A stretch of DNA of 36,421 nucleotides, taken from Bacteroidales bacterium. GTDB taxonomy: Bacteria > Bacteroidota > Bacteroidia > Bacteroidales > F082. Location of the stretch: the NCBI GenBank assembly GCA_024709145.1, contig JANJXG010000131.1:1-36421 (forward strand), in the 5' to 3' direction. The notes under the pieces are model-generated. The model was not told the origin of the DNA. It was given only the letters and a program-made list of their open reading frames with translations, and did not search any database. A program made the translations under genes and the position numbers. Each line of letters opens with the position of its first letter. Positions within the stretch are counted from its first letter, which is position 1. This document shows, piece by piece, positions 24,765-34,000 of this stretch.

Positions 24765-25442
24765 ATGGAAACGATCTTGAAGAAATCGAATCAAGCCGAT
24801 CTTGAAAATAAGAAATTGATATTCTGGCAGATCGGCGCCATCATGTCTTTGGCTTTGGTCTTTTTCGCTTTTGAATACAGGTCGGAGGCCAACTTTAGCA
24901 TGCGCGATATCACACGTTCCATGGATGCAGCACCTTTTGAGGAGATCCCGGTCACGGTCCACCGACCAACATTACCCCCTCCACCGCCACAGCCAGTGGT
25001 GAACATTGTGGCTGTTGACAACCATAATCAGGATGTGGCTACACTGACAATCAATGCCGAGCCCCTTGCCGATGAGTCCATCGAACCCCATGTTCCGGTG
25101 ATGGAGCCGGAAATGCAGTTAGATGAGCCCGTTATTCTTGTGCCTGAAATTGCACCAGAATTTCCGGGAGGCGTTGATGCTTTGATGGCTTATCTTGGAA
25201 GAAATCTCAACTATCCTGCACGGGCACGCGAACTGGAGATTCAAGGCCGGGTTTATGTGAGTTTTGTCATTGAAAAGGATGGCAAAGTATCAAATATCAA
25301 GCTCTTAAGGGGCATTGGCGGCGGATGCGACGAAGAAGCCATCAGGGTGGTTAGCGAGATGCCCGACTGGAAACCCGGCAGGCAGAATGGCCGTCCGGCA
25401 CGCGTAGCCTACAACCTGCCTGTGCGATTCAGTTTGAAATAG
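24765..25442 (+). CDS. TonB family energy-transducing protein
   Basis: 225 residues from ATG 24765; an upstream in-frame ATG at 24705 adds a basic, non-helical extension and sits before the likely promoter. A short cytoplasmic head is followed by one membrane helix (about 17-36), a short proline stretch (LPPPPPQPV), an acidic spacer, and a TonB C-terminal domain: PEFPGGVDALMAYLGRNLNYP, then GRVYVSFVIEKDGKVSNI, DEEAIRVVSEMPDWKPGRQNG and VAYNLPVRFSLK. This is the Bacteroidota type that links ExbBD to outer-membrane receptors, or serves other envelope functions. No exbB/exbD lie nearby. Its stop abuts the uvrC stop with no bases between. Confidence 0.87.
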   Translation: METILKKSNQADLENKKLIFWQIGAIMSLALVFFAFEYRSEANFSMRDITRSMDAAPFEEIPVTVHRPTLPPPPPQPVVNIVAVDNHNQDVATLTINAEPLADESIEPHVPVMEPEMQLDEPVILVPEIAPEFPGGVDALMAYLGRNLNYPARARELEIQGRVYVSFVIEKDGKVSNIKLLRGIGGGCDEEAIRVVSEMPDWKPGRQNGRPARVAYNLPVRFSLK

Positions 25443-27245
25443 TCAGTTTTTATTTTGATCGAAATAAGTTCTCAAAATCTTCGTCTTAGCCTGTCCGACC
25501 ACTGAGGCCAGCGCTTCATCCGACGCTTCTGATACTTTTTTGAACGATTTGAAATGCAGCAACAATTTTTGTGCTGTGTTCTCGCCAATTCCTTTTATTT
25601 TACTGAATTCACTGCTGATAAAACCCTTTTCAAATTTTTTACGGTGGTGAGTGATACCGAAACGGTGAGCTTCGTCCCTGAGAAATTGTATCACCTTGAG
25701 TGATTCCGACTTTTTGTCGATGTAGATTGGTATGCTGTCGCCAGGATAATAAATCTCTTCGAGCCGTTTGGCAATACCGATGATGGTAATTTTACCCCGC
25801 AGCCCCAGTTTTTCGAGCGATTTTACAGCTGCTGAAAGCTGTCCCTTGCCCCCGTCAATCACGATGAGCTGAGGCAATGGTTTTGATTCTTTAATCAAGC
25901 GGCTGTAGCGGCGTTCGATAATCTCTTCCATCGAAGCAAAATCGTTGGGTCCTTCAACTGTTTTAATATTGAAATGACGGTATTCACTTTTATTGGGCCG
26001 GGCATTTTTAAATTGAACCATGGCAGCCACCGCATAATCACCCTGGAAATTTGAATTGTCGAAACATTCAATCACATCCGGTTGCACCTCCATTCGAAGG
26101 TCTTTTTGAAGCTGTTGCAGAATCCGTTTCTGATGACGCTCAGGGTCAACAAGGCTTCGCTGCTTTTCGGTTTCCAGCTTGAAGTGGCGGGCATTGTTTT
26201 CCGATAGTTCAAGCAATTGTTTTTTCTCACCTTTTTGCGGAATGGTCATTTTTATGCCGGCGGGCAGATCGTCGATCGAAAATGGCAGGATCAGTTCGGG
26301 CGAGCGGCTGTCGAAGCGCTGCCGGAGGCTGTGAATTACCAGTGTAAGAATTTCTTCGGGCGTTTCGTCGAGTTTTTTCTTTACTTCTAACGAATGTGAT
26401 TGAATCACAGCGCCTTCCACAACTTTAATGTAGTTTACCCAGGCAACATCAGGCTCATCAAGCAAGGAGAAAACATCCACATTGCTGATGTTGTCATTGA
26501 CAACAGTAGATTTACTTTTATAATTTTCGAGCACCTGCAGCTTTTCCTTGATTTGCTGGGCCTTTTCAAATTCCATTGATTCGGCATAACCCATCATCCC
26601 GGCTTTCATCTCCCGCAGAACACCCTGAATGTTTCCTTTGATAATCTGCCTGATCTCAGCAATCATTCTTTCATATTCGGCTTGATCCTGCAAACCTTCG
26701 CAGGGGCCTTTGCAATTGCCTATATGAAACTCGAGGCACACCTTGTAATTGCCTTTGCGAATGGCTTGTTCTGACAGGTTCAGGCTGCAGTTCCGGATTG
26801 GATAAAGTTGCCTGATGAGCTCGAGCAATGTTTTCATCATCCGGCCTGATGCATAAGGGCCAAAATATTCGCTGCCATCATTCACATGGTTACGTGTGGA
26901 AAAAACCCTTGGAAAGGCTTCCTTTTTAATGCAGATCCAGGGATAGGTTTTGTCGTCTTTCAACAATATGTTGTAGCGGGGTTGCAAATCTTTGATAAGC
27001 GTGTTTTCGAGCAGCAAGGCCTCCGATTCGCTGCCCACCACAATCACCCTGATGTCGTGAATGCGCCTTACGAGCACCCTTACCTTGCCCGTTTGTTCCT
27101 TTACAAAATAACTGGCCACCCGCTTACGAAGGTCTTTGGCTTTGCCCACATAAATTACCTTACCCTGTTCGTCGAGGTATTGATACACGCCCGGAGCGTG
27201 TGGAATCGAAGCAAGAATAGGTTGAAGGTGCTGTGTTGTGCTCAT
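25443..27245 (-). CDS. uvrC: UvrABC excinuclease subunit C
   Basis: A 600-residue nucleotide-excision-repair endonuclease. The N-terminal GIY-YIG nuclease is seen as GVYQYLDEQGKVIYVGKAKDLRKRV (about 19-43). A UVR motif lies near 210-245, the RNase H-like second nuclease includes VIECFDNSNFQGDYAVAAMV and LIVIDGGKGQLSAA, and a helix-hairpin-helix (IKGIGENTAQKLLLHF) lies near the C-terminus. UvrC makes the 3' and 5' cuts around lesions bound by UvrAB. The gene is complete and of normal length. The start at 27245 lies about 50 bp downstream of a TATTTTTG promoter element. Confidence 0.97.
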   Translation of the reverse strand: MSTTQHLQPILASIPHAPGVYQYLDEQGKVIYVGKAKDLRKRVASYFVKEQTGKVRVLVRRIHDIRVIVVGSESEALLLENTLIKDLQPRYNILLKDDKTYPWICIKKEAFPRVFSTRNHVNDGSEYFGPYASGRMMKTLLELIRQLYPIRNCSLNLSEQAIRKGNYKVCLEFHIGNCKGPCEGLQDQAEYERMIAEIRQIIKGNIQGVLREMKAGMMGYAESMEFEKAQQIKEKLQVLENYKSKSTVVNDNISNVDVFSLLDEPDVAWVNYIKVVEGAVIQSHSLEVKKKLDETPEEILTLVIHSLRQRFDSRSPELILPFSIDDLPAGIKMTIPQKGEKKQLLELSENNARHFKLETEKQRSLVDPERHQKRILQQLQKDLRMEVQPDVIECFDNSNFQGDYAVAAMVQFKNARPNKSEYRHFNIKTVEGPNDFASMEEIIERRYSRLIKESKPLPQLIVIDGGKGQLSAAVKSLEKLGLRGKITIIGIAKRLEEIYYPGDSIPIYIDKKSESLKVIQFLRDEAHRFGITHHRKKFEKGFISSEFSKIKGIGENTAQKLLLHFKSFKKVSEASDEALASVVGQAKTKILRTYFDQNKN

Positions 27246-27297
27246 GATTTTTTTAAACCCCTGCGGCAGCCATGCAGCGGGCCGACGGTGTCTGTGG

Positions 27298-27305
27298 CAA
27301 AAATA
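27298..27305 (-). promoter_or_regulatory. uvrC: Bacteroidota -7 element TATTTTTG for uvrC
   Basis: On the minus strand TATTTTTG matches TAnnTTTG and lies 52 bp upstream of the uvrC ATG. A TTG (27324-27322) lies 16 bp further upstream, slightly short for a -33 box. Confidence 0.5.
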
Positions 27306-27879
27306 ACGGATTTTTGCTGTTCAATACATCTTCTGTTCAGGAAGCTTCATCCGGAACTTAGATGGGTCAACAATCGAATCTTACAGCCCGATTGTCGACC
27401 TTGCCGGCTACACCGGGAGTTTGCATGCCATTCCAATCCGGTCGAGAACCAGTTTCATTGCCGGAAGTCATTGTTGTAATCTGAAGCTAAAAAAAGTGAC
27501 TCAAACTTATAATTCATTAAATCAGCATTTTAGGTTCAAATGGTTACAGCTAATGTTGTCGGATTTAATAGCTTTTTGAAGCATTTCACCCTCTTACTGT
27601 CTGTGAAGAAGCAGCATCGCAGCCAGAATTATCATTAACGGAAGGAAAGAGTTAAACGAGCCAAACATTCTTTTGAAATCCAAAAGAAAAAATACCTTGA
27701 TCATGTTGGCACACTTGCGAAAACGACCGCTTATTGAATGAAGTAAATCAATGGCATCAACTTACAGCTGCTCATTTTCACTACGCTATGACCTCATTTC
27801 TGAGCTGATTCAATTTGGTACTGTAGAAAGATGTAAATCATTAAAAATGTCAATTAATTGATGTTTATTCGACAAAATG
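27306..27879. other. AT-rich intergenic stretch with no clear gene
   Basis: Apart from the uvrC promoter and one doubtful small frame (27594-27704), I see no coding sequence, RNA or repeat here. The first 200 bases have GC like the neighbours. From about 27500 onward the sequence is AT-rich, and that continues into the ATPase gene, suggesting that the gene and its upstream region arrived together. Confidence 0.5.
27594..27704 (-). CDS. Doubtful 36-residue hydrophobic peptide
   Basis: A frame from ATG 27704 encodes a peptide with a basic front (MIKVFFLLDFKRM) and one membrane-spanning stretch (FLPLMIILAAMLLLH) ending HRQ. An internal ATG at 27668 would give 24 residues. It resembles small single-helix membrane peptides. 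There is no good promoter or ribosome site, and the frame is open further upstream without a start, so it could also be a gene relic. Expression data are needed to accept it. Confidence 0.2.
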   Translation of the reverse strand: MIKVFFLLDFKRMFGSFNSFLPLMIILAAMLLLHRQ

Positions 27880-27928
27880 TATCAATGCATTGATATATTT
27901 GAGTTATAAAACTATCTTTGCATTGATA
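27880..27928 (+). promoter_or_regulatory. Operator-like palindrome and direct repeat around the AAA ATPase promoter
   Basis: TATCAATGCATTGATA (27880-27895) is a perfect 16-bp palindrome. Its right part, TGCATTGATA (27886-27895), recurs exactly at 27919-27928, 33 bp (about three helical turns) downstream. The palindrome covers the likely -33 TTG and the repeat covers the end of the -7 element and the start site. A repressor bound at both would block the promoter. Confidence 0.5.
27890..27920 (+). promoter_or_regulatory. Bacteroidota promoter, TTG-N20-TATCTTTG
   Basis: TTG (27890-27892) and TATCTTTG (27913-27920) are 20 bp apart, in line with the -33/-7 pattern. Transcription would begin near 27927, about 13 nt before the ATG at 27940. 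Confidence 0.6.
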
Positions 27929-27939
27929 ATAATATTGGA

Positions 27940-29133
27940 ATGGAAACACTAAGACAATTGTTTTATTCAAAATTTGCCACAACACAAACAAAATCAGTTC
28001 GCAATTTTTATGATGAAATTGACTGGACAAACCGGCTTGTTGGCATCAAAGGAAGCAGGGGTGTAGGTAAAACTACGCTGGTTTTGCAACACATAAAGCA
28101 AAATTACAAACCAAACAATGAAGTGTTGTATACAAGCCTGGATCATTTATATTTCAGCGAAAACACTTTATATCATCTTGCTGATCAATTCTATAAAAAA
28201 GGAGGCAAATTGCTTGCGCTCGACGAAGTGCACCGTTACCCTAACTGGAGCCAGGAGATCAAGGGAATTTATGATGATATGCCTGATTTAAGGTTGATAT
28301 TTACCGGTTCTTCCCTCTTGCATTTGCAAAGAACCAAGAATGACCTCAGCCGGCGTGCAGTCATGTATCAAATGCCAGGTCTGTCGTTCAGAGAGTTTCT
28401 GCAATTTGAGACGAAAAATACATTACCTTTTTTTAGACTTGAAGACCTTATTGGCAATCACACTGAGTTGGCGATTCAGATAGTTGAGAAACTGAGACCA
28501 CTAGCCTGGTTTGAAGACTATTTAAAACATGGATACTATCCTTTTTACCTTGAAAATATCAATGCCTATCATCAAAAATTATCTGAAGTTTTGCTGACGG
28601 TTCTTGAAGTAGATATTCCTCAATTTGGAACAATTCAGACCTCAGGGATTATCCATTTAAAAAAACTACTCAAAATCATCAGTCGCTCAGCCCCTTTCAA
28701 GCCAAACATGAATGCCTTAAGTTCCAGGACAGGCATCAGCCTGAATACGATGAAAAATTATATTCAACTCCTGGCTGATGCACGTTTGATATCGCTGCTT
28801 TATTTTGATGAGGCCGGCATAAACAGCTTGAATAAGCCTGACAAAATCTACCTCGAGAATACCAATCTGATGTTCAATCTGGCAGATGACTTCACTGAGT
28901 CTGGCAATTTGCGTGAGACCTTTTTCTTCAATCAAACAAGTTATCATCACCACGTTAAAGCTGCAAAAGGCGCAGATTTTATCGTCGACGGAAAATATAT
29001 TTTTGAAGTTGGCGGGCGAAATAAGCAGCAGAAGCAACTTCAGGGTCTGGAACAGGCTTTCATCGTAAAAGACGGCATCGAAATTGGATCGGGCAACATT
29101 ATACCGCTGTGGATGTTTGGGTTTTTATATTGA
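27940..29133 (+). CDS. AAA-type ATPase with DUF4143 C-terminal domain
   Basis: 397 residues. An AAA_14-type P-loop domain has Walker A GSRGVGKTT (38-46, K44) and Walker B LLALDE (91-96), followed by FTGSSLLHL (sensor 1 region). A winged-helix-like segment (LSSRTGISLNTMKNYIQLLADARLI) leads into DUF4143, whose end (VGGRNKQQKQLQGL) resembles a PD-(D/E)xK-like core. Proteins of this COG1373 family are scattered, often horizontally transferred, and mostly of unknown role. The gene is more AT-rich than its neighbours and stands alone behind an operator-like palindrome, which suggests tightly repressed accessory DNA. The ATP-binding call is firm; the function is open. Confidence 0.88.
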   Translation: METLRQLFYSKFATTQTKSVRNFYDEIDWTNRLVGIKGSRGVGKTTLVLQHIKQNYKPNNEVLYTSLDHLYFSENTLYHLADQFYKKGGKLLALDEVHRYPNWSQEIKGIYDDMPDLRLIFTGSSLLHLQRTKNDLSRRAVMYQMPGLSFREFLQFETKNTLPFFRLEDLIGNHTELAIQIVEKLRPLAWFEDYLKHGYYPFYLENINAYHQKLSEVLLTVLEVDIPQFGTIQTSGIIHLKKLLKIISRSAPFKPNMNALSSRTGISLNTMKNYIQLLADARLISLLYFDEAGINSLNKPDKIYLENTNLMFNLADDFTESGNLRETFFFNQTSYHHHVKAAKGADFIVDGKYIFEVGGRNKQQKQLQGLEQAFIVKDGIEIGSGNIIPLWMFGFLY

Positions 29134-29158
29134 TACCTTTCAATTGGAATGAGCAGCA

Positions 29159-29187
29159 AACTGAAATTGACTATTGCCTTTTCAGTT
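29159..29187. terminator. Possible terminator hairpin between convergent genes
   Basis: AACTGAAA (29159-29166) and TTTCAGTT (29180-29187) form a perfect 8-bp stem around a 13-base loop in the 104-bp gap between the ATPase gene and the M15 peptidase gene. The T-run is poor on both strands, so the call is tentative. Confidence 0.35.
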
Positions 29188-29237
29188 GATTTCATGACAT
29201 CGTTCCAACTCGTAAAATATAATAAAGGAGCAAAGAA

Positions 29238-30062
29238 TTACCTCGTTGCCTGCACATGCATCCAATCATAGTTTTTGGTGCGGCCGAGGCTTGTCCAGCC
29301 TTCGTTTTCCCAAATTTCCCACCATTTGTCATATTCTGCTTTTGCAAAAGAAGCTTTATCGCGTCCCCAGCTCAGCTGGTTGCGGTCGGGATCAAAATCG
29401 AGGGCGATGCCCCAGGCGTGTGTCGACCAGGCTGAGCCTCCCCGCATGCGGCGGTAGTTGTAGCAACCCCCAAACAAATCGAGCCGCAGCCGCCTGATCT
29501 CCGCCTGTCCGTAATGTGCCAAAACACCGCTCAATGCCTGTGAAACCGAATGAGCAACTTTGTTGTGACAGCGCAGGCGTGAGAGCCGTGTGTTGGTGTC
29601 CCATGCCAGACGCAATTCATATGGAAGATCCACAAAGGCAAGCTGGCTTTCATTGCCCGGCTGACCATAAAAGGCAATGAGTTCATTTTCTGCGCTTCCG
29701 GGCCAGTTGTTGGGGTTGGAGGCTGGCGCCACAAAATCGCGCCACAGTGGTGGCATATAGCCATGTTCTTTCAAATGTTCAAGCGCACGAAAGGCATAGT
29801 CAGTCTGCGGACCCCAGAAACCATCGAGAAGCCCGCTGTCGATGCCCAGATTTTTCGCCTGAAGCTGAATGAAAGCTGTGAGTTGTCGCTGCGAATTACC
29901 GCTAAGGATGGCCTGACGGTGATCGGGTGAAAGTTGATTCTGCTGATGCAGCAGTTGCTGTGCAATGAATTCTTCTTTTGATGAAAAAGCCACACCCTGG
30001 TTATCAAGATATTCCTGATAAATGGTTTGCGCAAACTGATAGGCTCTTGCTGGTATATTCAT
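29238..30062 (-). CDS. M15-family D-Ala-D-Ala carboxypeptidase-like peptidase
   Basis: 274 residues. The C-terminal half carries the Zn-peptidase motifs of M15: STHAWGIALDFD gives H215 and D222, and DWMHVQ gives H269, the usual His/Asp/His zinc set. The N-terminal half holds a segment resembling a peptidoglycan-binding repeat (GIDSGLLDGFWGPQTDYAFRAL, about 73-94). I see no signal peptide or membrane helix, so export is unexplained. Phage endolysins and some cytoplasmic enzymes of this family look like this. It lies 67 bp downstream of the aldo/keto reductase and has a possible promoter of its own. Confidence 0.8.
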   Translation of the reverse strand: MNIPARAYQFAQTIYQEYLDNQGVAFSSKEEFIAQQLLHQQNQLSPDHRQAILSGNSQRQLTAFIQLQAKNLGIDSGLLDGFWGPQTDYAFRALEHLKEHGYMPPLWRDFVAPASNPNNWPGSAENELIAFYGQPGNESQLAFVDLPYELRLAWDTNTRLSRLRCHNKVAHSVSQALSGVLAHYGQAEIRRLRLDLFGGCYNYRRMRGGSAWSTHAWGIALDFDPDRNQLSWGRDKASFAKAEYDKWWEIWENEGWTSLGRTKNYDWMHVQATR

Positions 30063-30088
30063 GCTGATGGATGTTTTTTTTGCAGCTA

Positions 30089-30119
30089 CAATGATACAAC
30101 ATCAAGCCAAAAAAAGCAA
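30089..30119 (-). promoter_or_regulatory. Possible promoter TTG-N20-TATCATTG for the M15 peptidase
   Basis: On the minus strand TTG (30119-30117) and TATCATTG (30096-30089, one mismatch to TAnnTTTG) are 20 bp apart. A start near 30083 would give a leader of about 20 nt. The gene may instead be read through from upstream. Confidence 0.4.
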
Positions 30120-30129
30120 GCCATATCAT

Positions 30130-31032
30130 CTATGGCAGCTCTTTCCCCAAAGCAGCCACATAAATCATATACCATTGTTCAAGACTCATTTCCAGATCAA
30201 TGGCAGCCACGGCATTTTTAATCCGATCCATCTTACCCGATCCGACAACAGGCAGCATTCCCGAAGGATGTTTCAGCAGCCAGGCATAGATCACTTTTTC
30301 CACTTCATCCACCCCAAGCTCTTCGGCCACTTTTTCGATCACAGGCATGATGCGTGGTCCTTTGGAATCCCACGGACTCATAAGCCTTCCGCCTGCTACC
30401 GGCGACCAGGCCATCGGATGGATGTTGTTTTTGATAAAAAAATCCATGTTTCCGTTTTCGAAATGCTCCAGACAATAAGGTGAAACTTCTATCTGGTTGG
30501 TAACGAGTTTCATATCAAGAAAGCCCTGCAACATCTCAAACTGTCCGGGACTGAAGTTAGAAACGCCAAAATGAAGTACTTTACCTTGTTGCTGAAGCTG
30601 AGTAAAGGCCTCTGCCACCCCGGCAGGATCGAAAAAAGGTGCCGGCCGGTGAAGCAGCAACAAATCTATATGATCAGTACCAAATCCTTCGAGCGACAAA
30701 TCAACAGATTTCATGATGTGCGTCTTGCTGTAGTCGTAATGCTTCACTTTGAGTCCGGGATATCGGTCAGAAACCACCTTGATGCCACATTTTGTAACGA
30801 TTTCAACCTTGTTGCGCAGGTTCTTTTCTAACTTAAGAACCTCTCCAAGCAGCGACTCACAATGATAGCCCCCATAAATGTCGGCATGGTCAAAAGTTGT
30901 TACCCCGAGTTCAACGAGTTCTTGCATCATCGAAAGCAATTGTTGCGGGTTCAACTTCCACTCCATCATGCGCATCTGCCCGTGTACGATGCGCGAAAGG
31001 CAGAAATTTTGAGTGAGCTGTATCTTTTTCAT
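30130..31032 (-). CDS. Aldo/keto reductase
   Basis: A 300-residue TIM-barrel NAD(P)H oxidoreductase. The catalytic tetrad can be placed as D48 and Y53 in TTFDHADIYGGY, K81 in IVTKCGI and H128 in DLLLLHRPAPF. The C-terminal coenzyme-binding part includes LPVVGSGKMDRIKNAV. The pattern is closest to the YdhF/AKR-type enzymes. It begins 46 bp after the hybrid kinase stop with no recognisable promoter between, so it may be transcribed with it. A palindrome (CAGGAAATCCTG, 31058-31069) lies in that gap. Substrate unknown. Confidence 0.9.
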   Translation of the reverse strand: MKKIQLTQNFCLSRIVHGQMRMMEWKLNPQQLLSMMQELVELGVTTFDHADIYGGYHCESLLGEVLKLEKNLRNKVEIVTKCGIKVVSDRYPGLKVKHYDYSKTHIMKSVDLSLEGFGTDHIDLLLLHRPAPFFDPAGVAEAFTQLQQQGKVLHFGVSNFSPGQFEMLQGFLDMKLVTNQIEVSPYCLEHFENGNMDFFIKNNIHPMAWSPVAGGRLMSPWDSKGPRIMPVIEKVAEELGVDEVEKVIYAWLLKHPSGMLPVVGSGKMDRIKNAVAAIDLEMSLEQWYMIYVAALGKELP

Positions 31033-31078
31033 TTGACGTGTTTTATGTGATGATTTTCAGGAAATCCTGTTGTAATAG

Positions 31079-34000
31079 TTATCTTTTTAAAAACCTGGAA
31101 AGGCAGCTGTTAATTTTTTCCTTGGTAAAGGGTTTTGTGATGTAATCATCAAAGGCACTGCCATATTGCGCCACTTCAACCTGTGCGGCATAGGCAGTTT
31201 GTGCAATAATGGGCAGTTGTGGTTTCGTTTCTCTGATTCGGAGGGCAGCTGTGTAACCATCCATGACAGGCATACGGATATCCATCAAAATCAAATCAAC
31301 AGCTTGCTGACTGCAGATTTCAACGGCCTTCAGTCCGTTGATGGCGCGAATCACCTCGAAATTTTGTTTAGAAAGTATAATACTCAGGGCGAAAAAGTTG
31401 GCGTCTTCATCTTCGGCAATGAGGATGGTGGCCTTTCTGTCAGGATCATCAACCGATTGAACTGCAGGATTCTCAGTTTTTGATTTGGCAGCTGGCAAAT
31501 AAGGTAAATCGAAGTAAAAAGTGGCTCCTTGTTCAGGCTCCGATTCAACCCGGATTTCCCCACCCATTAATTCGATGAAACCTTTGCAGATTGACAATCC
31601 AAGACCTGTGCCTCCGAAATCGCGCCTTATGGTTTCGTCGGCTTGTGTAAATCTTTCAAAGATAAGGGATTGATACTCTTTACCGATACCGATTCCTGTG
31701 TCGCGAACGTAAAAACAGATTTTGTCATCATTGAGGCTGATGCCGAGTTCGATCGAACCTTGCCGGGTAAACTTCAGGGCATTGTTGAATAAATTGTTCA
31801 GAATCTGCCCGATTTTAGGCTTGTCGCCATAAATGATTGATTGATCAGCAGTGATCAGAATTGTTGATTTCAATTGAAGTCCCTTGCGTGCAACCGGTGC
31901 TTTGTAAACTTCAAGGTGGTTTTCGATCAGCTGCAGCAAGTCGAATTTCTCGGTATACAGTTCTACCTGACTTGTTTCAATCGACGACATGGTGAGGATG
32001 TCATTGATGATAGATGTGAGTTGCCATCCACGCTCGATGATGATATCAGTGAATCTTTTTCTGTCGGCTGCAGTGATGTCAGGATCGTTGATGATCTCTG
32101 AAAAACCGATAATTCCATTCAATGGTGTCCGCACTTCATGCGATAGATTTTGCAGAAAAGCTGTCTTGAGCCGATTGCTTTCTTCGGCTTTTTCTTTGGC
32201 ACTGATCAGCTCCTGCTGGTAAATTTTGATGTCAGTAATGTCTCTTGAGGTTCCAAGAATGGCAACAGCTTCGCCTTGTTCATCGTACTTGATTTTTCCG
32301 GCTGAATGAATCCATTTTTCAACCCGGTCGCCTATGCGTATGATTCTGAACTCAAGTTTGGTTTCGTGACGCTTTTCAGCAATGGCTTCACTCAGATAGG
32401 TTAAAATCCATTGGTGATCATCAGGATGAACTGATCTGAGCCATTCGTCAAAAGTAAATTGCATTTTGTTTCCAAATCCATAGATTTCAGCCATATTAGC
32501 CGAAACATCGAAAAGTCTGGTTCTCAAATCGAACTCATAGGTTCCCAATTTGCTGATTTTGTGGGCCTCGAGAAGTTTTTCTTCTGTTTTATTTTTTTCG
32601 GTAATATCTTCCTTAATGCCAATAAAATGTGTTTTCACGCCTTCTTTGTTGAAAATGGGTGAAATGGATACTGACTCCCAGTAGAACTCACCGTTTTTCT
32701 TTTTATTCAACAATTCTCCGCGCCATTCACTGTCAGCACTGATGGTGTTCCAAAGTGCCTTGTATACTTCGTCGGTTTGATATCCTGATTTGACGATGTT
32801 TGGTTTATGTCCTTTTGCTTCTTCGAGGGAATACCCGGTAATTGTCGTAAACTTCGTATTGACATACTCAATAACGCCGTCCAGATCGGTGATGACCACA
32901 CTAACAGGGCTTTGTTCTACAGCCTGCGACAATTTCAAGATTTCAGCTTCAGCCTCTCTGCGCTGAGCTATTTCTTCCCGCAGCTCGTGAGAATAAATGA
33001 TCAGCTCTTCAAAATTGTTGATGTTGTCGATAATATGGGCAGCCTGATTTGCAAAACCTTGCAACAACTGAATGTCCTTGTTGTTGAAACTTGTTGTTAC
33101 CTCATGTTTTGACAAGATCAGCACACCAATTGATTTTTCGCGTAACTGGATTGGAACGTACAAATTTGAACGCAGATTCCGTAACCTGACAATTTCTTCT
33201 TCCTGAGGAGTGAGCCGGGTGGCAAGGGCGTCGGCCATTATCACATGGTTGCCTGAGGTAAGTGCCTGTTGAATGTGAGGATGATCTTTAACATAAGCTA
33301 TTTTAGCACCGGGAGGCATGTCGGGTTTAAGCGGAGGGGTTGTGGCTGCAAGTTTCAGTTTTTCGTCATCGGGCTGAAGGTAAATGGCCCCTGATTGCAT
33401 TCCCATGATGCGCACAGCGTTGTCAACTATTAATTGCATTATTTTTTGCTGATCCCAGGTTTTGGTTATGTTCCTGCTGATCTCAAGAAACGATTCAAGC
33501 TGTTGATTTGACCGGATGATTTCAGCTTCGTCGCGTTTACGGTCACTGATATCCTGAAAAGCACCTTCCACCCTATAAATCTTTCCGTTATGGTCTTTGA
33601 CGGCTTTACCGATTGTTCTCACCCATTTTCGGGTTCCGGCAATGTCAATAATCTCCAGCTCTTCATCGTATGGGACGCCGTTAAAGGCGCAATCGGTGAA
33701 AACCTGGGTTATTTTATCCCTCCATTCAGGGGCGTAAAAATTGATGCCGTCTTTTACTTCCGGAACATAGCCACGAGGCATACCATGTATGTCGGCCACG
33801 GCATCCGACCAATAGGACAAGTTTGTGTCGAGATCCACACTCCAACCACCGAATTTGGCAATTTGTCCGGCAATTTTCATGAGCTCGTAATTGGAATTTG
33901 CTTCCTTTTCGGCTTTGAATCGTTTAATAAAATTGGTCAGCTGTCCCACAAATGCTTCGATCAGTTCCGCATTCGGTTTGCCGGTTTTACTGGTTTTAAC

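Noticed and set aside
26886-27479. 197-codon plus-strand frame across the uvrC start
   Set aside because: Antisense shadow of uvrC with no family resemblance.
27300-27480. Possible gene relic between uvrC and the AT-rich gap
   Set aside because: Short translated pieces in several frames, all interrupted by stops, with no recognisable family.
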